A DNA stretch of 64,000 bases from Nitrosomonas sp. Its GTDB lineage: Bacteria; Pseudomonadota; Gammaproteobacteria; Burkholderiales; Nitrosomonadaceae. This document shows, piece after piece, positions 57,852 through 64,000 of this stretch. Made by a program: the position numbers and the translations under genes. Below the pieces are notes generated by a model that made no database searches, had not been told where the DNA came from, and worked only from the letters and a program-made list of their open reading frames with translations. Numbering within the stretch: position 1 is the first letter of the stretch; every line of letters begins with the position of its first letter. Location: positions 1 through 64,000 of the forward strand of contig JAAEXZ010000011.1 in assembly GCA_017879645.1 (NCBI GenBank). The letters run 5' to 3'.

Positions 57852-58682
57852 ATGCCAGAGCTGCCGGAGGTCGAGATAACACGTCGTGGCATTGCGCCAT
57901 ATCTGGTGAATCGGACCGTTCATCATATAACGATTCGTAATCCCAAATTGCGCTGGCCGATTCCGCAGGATTTGCCGCAGCTTTTGCCTGGATTGAAAAT
58001 TTGTGCGGTACAGCGACGGGCAAAATATTTATTGCTGGATTGCGGAAATGGAACGCTGATCATTCACTTGGGCATGTCTGGCAGCTTGCGCATTTTGACT
58101 CGTGATCATGACAATCTGAGGATTAATCCCCAGAAACATGATCATTTTGACTTGATACTGGACAACCAAGTTGTGTTGCGATTGCGCGATCCGCGTCGCT
58201 TTGGTGCTATTCTCTGGCAATCTGCCGACGGATTGCCGCACCCACTGCTGGTCAATCTCGGGCCTGAGCCCTTGACTGACGATTTCAATTCTCGCTATCT
58301 GTTTGATAAGACGCGTAGGTGCCATACCAGTATCAAACAAATATTGATGAACAGCCATGTAGTGGTGGGGGTCGGTAATATCTATGCAAACGAATCGCTG
58401 TTTGCAGCCGGAATCAATCCAAAAAGCGCTGCAAATGCAATCGGATTGAAACGCTATGAAAAATTGGTGACAGCAATCAAGCAGACGTTGCAGCTTGCGA
58501 TAGAATCAGGTGGAAGCAGTTTGCGGGATTTTGTCCATAGTGATGGCAGTTCTGGATACTTTCAGCAACAATATTGGGTGTACGGGCGGTCGGGAGAGCG
58601 CTGCAAGCGTTGTGCGGGCATGATTAAACAGATCAGGCAATGCCAACGTTCAAGCTTTTATTGCACAGATTGTCAGCATTGA
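57852..58682 (+). CDS. mutM: Formamidopyrimidine-DNA glycosylase
   Basis: MutM removes 8-oxoguanine and formamidopyrimidines and cuts the abasic site. The 276-residue protein starts Met-Pro-Glu-Leu-Pro-Glu-Val-Glu, where Pro2 and Glu3 are catalytic. It has the H2TH motif ([18 protein letters not shown]), the [12 protein letters not shown] segment and the zinc finger CKRCAGMI...CTDC. It may be co-transcribed with the exporter operon, only 12 bp away. Confidence 0.97.
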   Translation: MPELPEVEITRRGIAPYLVNRTVHHITIRNPKLRWPIPQDLPQLLPGLKICAVQRRAKYLLLDCGNGTLIIHLGMSGSLRILTRDHDNLRINPQKHDHFDLILDNQVVLRLRDPRRFGAILWQSADGLPHPLLVNLGPEPLTDDFNSRYLFDKTRRCHTSIKQILMNSHVVVGVGNIYANESLFAAGINPKSAANAIGLKRYEKLVTAIKQTLQLAIESGGSSLRDFVHSDGSSGYFQQQYWVYGRSGERCKRCAGMIKQIRQCQRSSFYCTDCQH

Positions 58683-58744
58683 GTGTTGTGTCAGCGATCC
58701 GAGTTCTGGGCGTGTTTGATTGATTGTAAGGATGAAGATTAGAT

Positions 58745-59557
58745 ATGAGAATCGTGTTTGTCGGTGGTGGAAACATGGCCAGTGCGCTGATCAGCGGCCT
58801 GCTTGCAAAAGGTTTTACTCCGGAACAGTTGAGTGTGGTTGAGATCAGTGTCGAGAACAGAGAAAAACTGAAACAGACATTCGGCATCAACGTGGTCGAG
58901 GATCTGGCGGCAGGTGTTTCAGCCAGCGATGTCATTGTATTGGCTGTAAAACCACAACAGCTATTCGAGTTGACACAGCACCTTGCGCCTTTACTCAGGC
59001 AGCAGTTGGTTCTATCGATTGCAGCCGGTATTCAGGCAACCGATATCAAGCGCTGGTTGCGGGGGCATGAACGAATCGTGCGCGCCATGCCCAATACGCC
59101 TTCCCTGGTCGGTTGTGGTGTTGCAGGACTTTACGCCATGCCAGGTGTCAGTGAATCAGACAAGCATGATGCGGAATCCATCCTGGCTGCAGTGGGTTCG
59201 GTATTATGGGTGGATCAGGAAGATATGCTGCATGCTGTCACGGCGATTTCAGGCAGCGGACCTGCTTATGTTTTTTATTTTATTGAATCAATGCAGCAAG
59301 CCGGAATAGAATTGGGTTTGAGTGTTGCACAGTCCAGGCAACTGAGTTTGCAGACATTTGCCGGTGCGAGTCATCTGGCCAATGCAAGCGAAGAAGATGC
59401 CGCGGTGCTGCGTGCTCGAGTGACTTCGAAAGGAGGAACGACTGAACAGGCTATTCAAGCCATGGAAAAAAATGAAATAAAGAGTAAGATCATCGCTGCA
59501 ATTCGTGCGTCAAATCAGCGTTCGCGTGAAATGAGCGATGAATACAGCAAGATTTAG
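58745..59557 (+). CDS. proC: Pyrroline-5-carboxylate reductase
   Basis: ProC makes proline from pyrroline-5-carboxylate with NADPH. The 270-residue enzyme has GGGNMASALISGL at the N-terminus, VRAMPNTPSLVGCGVAGLY, the SGSGPAYVFYFIE motif and the C-terminal VTSKGGTTEQAI. It is followed by yggT and a DUF167 gene, the conserved proC-yggT-yggU order. Confidence 0.96.
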   Translation: MRIVFVGGGNMASALISGLLAKGFTPEQLSVVEISVENREKLKQTFGINVVEDLAAGVSASDVIVLAVKPQQLFELTQHLAPLLRQQLVLSIAAGIQATDIKRWLRGHERIVRAMPNTPSLVGCGVAGLYAMPGVSESDKHDAESILAAVGSVLWVDQEDMLHAVTAISGSGPAYVFYFIESMQQAGIELGLSVAQSRQLSLQTFAGASHLANASEEDAAVLRARVTSKGGTTEQAIQAMEKNEIKSKIIAAIRASNQRSREMSDEYSKI

Positions 59558-59619
59558 GGGAACACTGGATTGACCATACGATTCATCAACATCGATTATC
59601 AGTTTTTTGGGAAATGTAC

Positions 59620-60195
59620 ATGTCTAATCAGATCCTAATTTTTCTTCTTGATACCATTCTGGGCTTGTTCTCGCTGGCATTACTGCTGCGTTTCTATTTT
59701 CAGTTGCTTCGGGTACCTTTCTACAATTCGGTGTCGCAATTCCTGATTGCAGTCACCGATTTTATGGTGCGGCCGGCAAGGCGCGTGATACCGGGTTGGG
59801 GGGGGATGGACCTATCGACCCTGGTTCTGGCGTGGCTGTTCGAATGTATCATCATGACCAGCGTCTATTTGATACAAGGTTATGATTTTGGCGCCAATAT
59901 GATCGCTGCATCTGGAATCATGGGGATGTTGGGTATTATGGAGATCATCAAGATGACGCTCTACATCGTGTTGCTGATGATTATCATGCAGGCCGTATTG
60001 TCGTGGGTCAATCCGCATAGTCCCCTGATGCCATTGCTGGATAGCTTTACCCGTCCTTTTCTGGCTTTTTTTCGTAAAAACATCCCACCGATTGCCAATG
60101 TCGATTTGTCGCCACTGTTCGTGTTGATCATCATTCAGTTGTTACTCATGATCGTGGCTGGAGTGAGTATGGAAATCACTATGATGCTGCGTTAG
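59620..60195 (+). CDS. YggT family membrane protein
   Basis: The 191-residue protein has two YGGT repeats, each a pair of helices around LLLRFYFQLLRVPFYNSVSQFLIAVTDFMVRPARRVIPGWGGMD and QAVLSWVNPHSPLMPLLDSFTRPFLAFFRKNIPP. The start at 59620 has GGGA at 8-base spacing; an ATG two codons upstream is also possible. Related proteins act in cell division, osmotic response or cofactor assembly; the role here is unknown. Confidence 0.92.
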   Translation: MSNQILIFLLDTILGLFSLALLLRFYFQLLRVPFYNSVSQFLIAVTDFMVRPARRVIPGWGGMDLSTLVLAWLFECIIMTSVYLIQGYDFGANMIAASGIMGMLGIMEIIKMTLYIVLLMIIMQAVLSWVNPHSPLMPLLDSFTRPFLAFFRKNIPPIANVDLSPLFVLIIIQLLLMIVAGVSMEITMMLR

Positions 60196-60205
60196 TTTCA
60201 TTGGC

Positions 60206-60490
60206 ATGTCCTGGTATCGATATGATGATGCAAATAACCTGATTCTTACGCTGCATATTCAGACAGGTGCAAAAAATACAGTTGCAGCGGGCATTCATGG
60301 GGGCGCCCTGAAGATCAAGCTGGCTGCCGATCCTATCGACGGGAAGGCAAATGCGGCATTAATCAAGTTTCTGGCTCGACATTTTGTTGTGCCGGCGTCG
60401 CGAGTGATCCTGAAACAAGGCGATCGATCCAGGCATAAAGTTGTCGTGATTCAGCAGCCCGGAAAAAATCCTGAAACCTTGTCGATATGA
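60206..60490 (+). CDS. DUF167 (YggU) family protein
   Basis: The 94-residue soluble protein has L-x-L-H-I-Q-T-G-A-K, GALKIKLAADPIDGKANAALIKFLARHF and ILKQGDRSRHKVVVI, typical of DUF167. It lies 10 bp after yggT. Function unknown. Confidence 0.92.
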   Translation: MSWYRYDDANNLILTLHIQTGAKNTVAAGIHGGALKIKLAADPIDGKANAALIKFLARHFVVPASRVILKQGDRSRHKVVVIQQPGKNPETLSI

Positions 60491-60563
60491 TCGGTTTTTT
60501 GGGGGATGTTGGAGATTCCGCAGTATTTTGCTTGGACAGTGAATCCGGTGGAGGAGAAGTTAC

Positions 60564-61016
60564 ATGGAATTGATTTTATGGCGGCATGCTGACGCGGAAG
60601 ACGGGTTTCCCGATACACTGCGACAATTAACGGCGACGGGGCAGGATCAGGCCCAGCGAATATCAAACTGGCTTAAATCGCAATTGCCTGACAAGGTGGC
60701 AATCAAGGTCAGTCCTGCTATGCGTACGCAGCAGACTGCAATGGCTTTGGGACTTTCTTTTGAGACATGCCCGGAGGTGGGGCCGGGCGCTCGGGTTAAA
60801 GATGTTCTCAGTGTTGCCAACTGGCCTGATGGACAAGGTGTCGTTCTCATTGTCGGTCATCAACCTACCCTGGGGCAGGTGGTGAATCACCTGATTCCGA
60901 CTGCTCCTGCGGGAATGAGAGTCAAAAAAGGGTCGGTGTGGTGGATCAAGAGCCAGCAAAATAACGGTGATGTCGAATCGGTGCTATACACTGTCATGTA
61001 TCCCGAGATGTTGTGA
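60564..61016 (+). CDS. sixA: Phosphohistidine phosphatase SixA
   Basis: The 150-residue histidine-phosphatase-fold protein has the catalytic motif LILWRHADAEDG, VSPAMRTQQTA and LIVGHQPTLGQVV. SixA removes phosphate from His-containing phosphotransfer domains or PTS proteins. GGAGGAGAA precedes the ATG. It lies 73 bp after the DUF167 gene on the same strand. Confidence 0.9.
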   Translation: MELILWRHADAEDGFPDTLRQLTATGQDQAQRISNWLKSQLPDKVAIKVSPAMRTQQTAMALGLSFETCPEVGPGARVKDVLSVANWPDGQGVVLIVGHQPTLGQVVNHLIPTAPAGMRVKKGSVWWIKSQQNNGDVESVLYTVMYPEML

Positions 61017-61056
61017 AATAATTGCAAGAACTGGATTTTCTTGCTGAAGCAATGCC

Positions 61057-61614
61057 ATGTCACGCCTGATTTTATTCAATAAGCCTTATGGCGTTATCTG
61101 TCAATTTACCCCCGAGAATGGTCATCAATCATTGAAGGATTTTATCTCTCAGCCGGGTTTTTATCCTGCCGGAAGACTGGATACGGATAGTGAAGGATTG
61201 GTGCTGCTGACGGATGACGGGAAATTGCAACATCAAATCACTGACCCCAGATTCAAGTTTCCCAAGATCTATTGGGCACAGGTTGAAGGAATACCCGATG
61301 AAACGGCCTTGAATAGCTTGCGATGTGGTGTGCAACTGAAGGATTTCAGGACACTGCCGGCACAGGTGAGTATGATGGATGAACCCAGTAATCTATGGTC
61401 AAGAATTCCGCCTGTTCGCTTTCGAAAAAATATTCCAACCAGCTGGTTGTCGTTAATTCTTCGAGAAGGGAAAAATCGTCAGGTCAGACGAATGACGGCA
61501 GCGGTGATGTATCCAACATTACGGCTAGTGCGCTATGCAATCGGAAAGTATACCGTGCAGGACATAGCACCCGGAGAATGGCGTATGGTCAATCATGTGC
61601 ATACGGTACTTTAA
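61057..61614 (+). CDS. rluE: 23S rRNA pseudouridine synthase RluE-like
   Basis: The 185-residue protein of the RsuA/RluB/E/F group has the catalytic Asp in AGRLDTDSEGLVLLTDDG, ILREGKNRQVRRMTAAV and the N-terminal LILFNKPYGV, without an S4 domain. This size and layout match RluE, which makes pseudouridine 2457 in E. coli 23S rRNA. Confidence 0.92.
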   Translation: MSRLILFNKPYGVICQFTPENGHQSLKDFISQPGFYPAGRLDTDSEGLVLLTDDGKLQHQITDPRFKFPKIYWAQVEGIPDETALNSLRCGVQLKDFRTLPAQVSMMDEPSNLWSRIPPVRFRKNIPTSWLSLILREGKNRQVRRMTAAVMYPTLRLVRYAIGKYTVQDIAPGEWRMVNHVHTVL

Positions 61615-61883
61615 AAACACAATTTCGACTTTATTTATACGCGGTATGATTGAACTGAAACTTGATTTTTTGATACTAATAAAGACTGTAAAATTAAAGC
61701 ATATAATTGATGCAAATTAATATTTTCTTTCTCACCAACGTGGTATAAAATTTATTTTAATAGCCTAAGGGATAGGAAAAAGTTAGTTGAGGAAGTTGTA
61801 CTGTATAGTAGTTGCATTTGTTGAGTAAGTAGTGTTTTTTATAGATTAAGTCCATACATGATGGCCTTTAAAAGGATAATTTT

Positions 61884-63074
61884 ATGATCTCTGATTTTTT
61901 GACCTTAATATCTGGAGTGGTCGATATGCCATGGTGGGGGTATGTCGTCGTAACTCTGGTATTGACACACATTACGATTGCTTCGATCACAATCTATTTG
62001 CATCGTCATTCAGCGCATAGAGCGCTGGAATTGCATCCAATACCCAGTCATTTTTTCCGTTTTTGGTTATGGCTCACCACGGGCATGGTTACCAAACAAT
62101 GGACTGCAGTACACCGCAAACATCATGCTAAATGTGAATCGCCGGACGATCCACATAGTCCAGTAATTTACGGTATCAAAAAAGTACTGACGGAAGGGTC
62201 TGAGCTCTATCGCACCGAGGCGAGAAATCTAGAAACTCTGAAACGTTACGGATATGGCACCCCAGACGACTGGATCGAACGTAATATTTACACTAAACAC
62301 AGCGCAAAGGGCGTGTCACTGATGCTGATTATCAACGTGATATTGTTCGGACCCATTGGTATTACCATCTGGGCGGTGCAAATGATGTGGGCGCCTATAT
62401 TTGCTGCGGGTGTCATCAATGGCGTAGGGCATTTCTGGGGGTATCGTAATTTTCGGGCCGAGGACGCCAGTACCAACATCGTTCCATGGGGAATTCTGAT
62501 TGGTGGTGAAGAGTTACATAATAATCATCATGCTTATGCTACATCAGCACGTTTGTCCAATAAATGGTACGAATTCGACATCGGCTGGCTTTATATCCGC
62601 ATTCTAGAAATGATGGGATTGGCTAGGGTCAAGAAAATTGCACCTAAATTACGCATTGATAAAGGTAAAACACAGTGTGATCTGGATACCTTGCAAGCTG
62701 TCATTGCTCATCGTTATGAAGTACTGGCCAAATATACCAAATCACTGAAAGCCACTTTTGCAAAAGAAATGATTCACTTGAAAGAGGCAACGGCTCAGTA
62801 TGGAGTGGATAATTCAACGTTAAAACGCTGGATTCTGGCGGATGCAAGAACGTTGCAGGAGCACGAACGTGAAAAATTGAGTCAGGTACTGAGTAACGCT
62901 AAAACGTTGGACAAAGTGTACACCATGCGCGAAGAACTGACCGAAATCTGGCAGCGTTCAACCGCATCGACTGAGGAACTGGTCAAGCAACTTGAAGACT
63001 GGTGCCGACGCGCCGAAGAAAGTGGAATCGAGGTACTGAGAACATTTTCTCAGCGGCTGCGCTGTTATGCATGA
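61884..63074 (+). CDS. Membrane fatty-acid desaturase with ISL3-transposase-like C-terminal tail
   Basis: The 396-residue protein has four helices and three His boxes: HRHSAHRA (about 41-48), HRKHH (about 77-81) and HNNHHAYATSAR (about 213-224), the di-iron site of delta-9 type desaturases. From about residue 255 a charged helical extension follows (AVIAHRYEVLAKY, LADARTLQEHEREKLSQVL, TMREELTEIWQRSTAS, QLEDWCRRAEESGI, FSQRLRCYA). This part resembles the end of ISL3 transposases. It is seen in many betaproteobacterial desaturases as I recall. AAAAGGATAATTTT precedes the ATG. Confidence 0.9.
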   Translation: MISDFLTLISGVVDMPWWGYVVVTLVLTHITIASITIYLHRHSAHRALELHPIPSHFFRFWLWLTTGMVTKQWTAVHRKHHAKCESPDDPHSPVIYGIKKVLTEGSELYRTEARNLETLKRYGYGTPDDWIERNIYTKHSAKGVSLMLIINVILFGPIGITIWAVQMMWAPIFAAGVINGVGHFWGYRNFRAEDASTNIVPWGILIGGEELHNNHHAYATSARLSNKWYEFDIGWLYIRILEMMGLARVKKIAPKLRIDKGKTQCDLDTLQAVIAHRYEVLAKYTKSLKATFAKEMIHLKEATAQYGVDNSTLKRWILADARTLQEHEREKLSQVLSNAKTLDKVYTMREELTEIWQRSTASTEELVKQLEDWCRRAEESGIEVLRTFSQRLRCYA

Positions 63075-63096
63075 ATGAGTTAAATTTCGGAAAAAT

Positions 63097-63127
63097 AAAA
63101 AACCCGCTTGTTGCGGGTTTTTTATTT
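63097..63127. terminator. Bidirectional terminator between the desaturase gene and rpmG
   Basis: AAAAAACCCGC (about 63097-63107) pairs with GCGGGTTTTTT (63113-63123), giving a strong stem with an A-run on one side and a T-run on the other. It can stop both the rightward desaturase transcript and the leftward rpmB-rpmG transcript. Confidence 0.92.
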
Positions 63128-63166
63128 TTAAAATGACTGAAAACAAATCAAAGTCGAAATAAAAAA

Positions 63167-63322
63167 TTATTTCAGTTTTGTTTCTTTATATTTCACGTGT
63201 TTTCGTGCAACAGGATCAAATTTGGAGAGTTCCAATTTTTCAGGTTTGGCGCGCTTGTTTTTTGTCGTCGTATAAAAATGACCTGTTCCTGCTGTTGATT
63301 CCAGTTTGATTTTTTCACGCAT
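63167..63322 (-). CDS. rpmG: 50S ribosomal protein L33
   Basis: The 51-residue protein reads [20 protein letters not shown], then [17 protein letters not shown] and a C-terminal basic tail ending ETKLK. The [15 protein letters not shown] pattern is diagnostic and lacks the zinc cysteines of the other L33 type. It follows rpmB on the same strand with a 41-bp gap. Confidence 0.96.
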   Translation of the reverse strand: MREKIKLESTAGTGHFYTTTKNKRAKPEKLELSKFDPVARKHVKYKETKLK

Positions 63323-63363
63323 CGCAATGACTCCTTGGTTGATTACCAGTGATGTTAATCAGA

Positions 63364-63600
63364 TTAGATTTTTTTGCCTTCTGATCGCATCTTGGCCAAT
63401 ACTGCGTCAATGCCATTTTTGTCTATCGTACGTAATGCAGCATTGGACAATCGCAAACTAACCCAACGATTCTCACTCTCAACCCAAAAATTACGGTGTT
63501 GGAGATTAGGTAAAAAACGTCTTTTGGTTTTGTTGTTAGCGTGAGAAACATTGTGCCCAGACATTGGTTTTTTACCTGTTATTTCACATACTCGTGCCAT
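63364..63600 (-). CDS. rpmB: 50S ribosomal protein L28
   Basis: The 78-residue protein begins [33 protein letters not shown], the L28 signature. It is the first gene of rpmB-rpmG, as in most proteobacteria. Confidence 0.97.
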   Translation of the reverse strand: MARVCEITGKKPMSGHNVSHANNKTKRRFLPNLQHRNFWVESENRWVSLRLSNAALRTIDKNGIDAVLAKMRSEGKKI

Positions 63601-64000
63601 GATCGCGCACTCCAGAAACTAAAAACCGCAATTATATCCTGATTTGATCGTTTTACTCAAATGCAACTGATTCATGTTAAAACAGATTCACATGGACTCG
63701 ATGTGCTGAGATTTTAATGTGAATCGAGTCAGCATTTAATTTTCATACATTTGATTGATATTGGATGCCTGGAATTGAAGATTGTCGTCGGATTTGACAA
63801 ATCGAGTGGTATTGATATCTCGTATTGAACGAGGCTTTGTTGGTATCAAATAAGAACAAATGGCAACCATGCCCACATCGCGGTTGCCAGCAATATGACC
63901 TGTTGCATCAACTTCTCCCTCCTTTTTATCCTTTTTCGGTAGTTTTAAACAAGACTGCGAGAGCCTGGCGAAATGCTATTGGTTAGATGGTGCAGGTTTG
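63601..64000. other. 400-bp region upstream of rpmB to the window end
   Basis: It contains the promoter region of rpmB and a candidate 20-codon gene (63846-63908, minus). A second minus-strand frame over 63730-63977 runs 78 codons between stops but has no usable start. Plus-strand frames are short. Nothing else is recognisable. Confidence 0.4.
63846..63908 (-). CDS. Candidate 20-residue hydrophobic membrane peptide
   Basis: An ATG at 63908 is preceded by AAAAGGAGGGAGAAGTTG, a very strong ribosome-binding site. The frame gives 20 residues beginning MQQVILLATAMWAW, with no charged residue, and stops at TGA. The size and composition resemble single-helix small membrane proteins, but so short a frame could be chance. 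No family is recognised. Confidence 0.35.
   Translation of the reverse strand: MQQVILLATAMWAWLPFVLI

Noticed and set aside
63730..63977. A 78-codon stop-to-stop minus-strand frame with plausible-looking protein sequence
   Set aside because: No ATG, GTG or TTG with a ribosome-binding site near its 5' part, and no recognised family; it overlaps the better-supported short peptide frame.

Overview
The window looks like chromosomal DNA of a betaproteobacterium, most likely a Nitrosomonas-like ammonia oxidiser (Nitrosomonadaceae). That assignment is an inference. It rests on the tmRNA tag ANDENYALAA, the rplU-rpmA-obgE-proB, pilS-pilR and mtaD-ubiG-gph gene orders, a type C two-domain multicopper oxidase of the kind known from Nitrosomonas, and two bicarbonate-transporter/PII-like pairs. 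No amo, hao or carboxysome gene lies in the window. Layout, left to right. 0-12.4 kb: the tail of an IS1595-type transposase; a first SbtA-like transporter with a PII-like partner; an OmpR-type two-component system; a colinear leftward run of hemE, a dGTPase-like gene, a single-ORF AroK-AroB fusion, and an RND efflux pump with its membrane fusion protein. 12.6-15.3 kb: a membrane-anchored multicopper oxidase overlapping a His-rich, membrane-anchored cupredoxin. 15.5-31.3 kb: mostly housekeeping genes (ratA/ratB, smpB, ctaA, pilS/pilR, ispB, rplU-rpmA-obgE-proB), a LuxR-type regulator with a degenerate receiver domain, a His-rich secreted protein, a PepSY-response regulator-histidine kinase operon and a half-size Gdt1 protein. 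31.5-40.4 kb: an accessory block with an alcohol dehydrogenase, an outer-membrane channel, the second SbtA/PII-like pair with a small secreted peptide gene, a FixL/FixJ-like system and an unusual chemoreceptor. A 32-bp motif, 27/32 identical, lies upstream of both the channel gene and the second SbtA operon. I infer that these two units are co-regulated, perhaps by the adjacent FixJ-like regulator. 40.4-50.3 kb: a frameshifted RTX-protein remnant; a membrane protein with a peptidoglycan-binding domain, translationally coupled to a YkuD-like protein; a chromate-resistance operon (chrB-chrA-DUF3147-DODA dioxygenase) with a perfect 16-bp inverted repeat touching the chrB start codon; several small secreted or hypothetical proteins; and the tmRNA gene ssrA on the minus strand. 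Its partner smpB lies at about 18 kb. 50.3-64 kb: gph, ubiG, mtaD and an OmpA protein; a Gld-type ABC exporter operon followed by mutM; proC-yggT-yggU; sixA; rluE; a fatty-acid desaturase with a transposase-like C-terminal tail; rpmG and rpmB. The parts that best repay a second look are the duplicated SbtA/PII system with its shared promoter motif, the multicopper oxidase/cupredoxin pair, the peptidoglycan-binding/YkuD pair, and the chrB palindrome.
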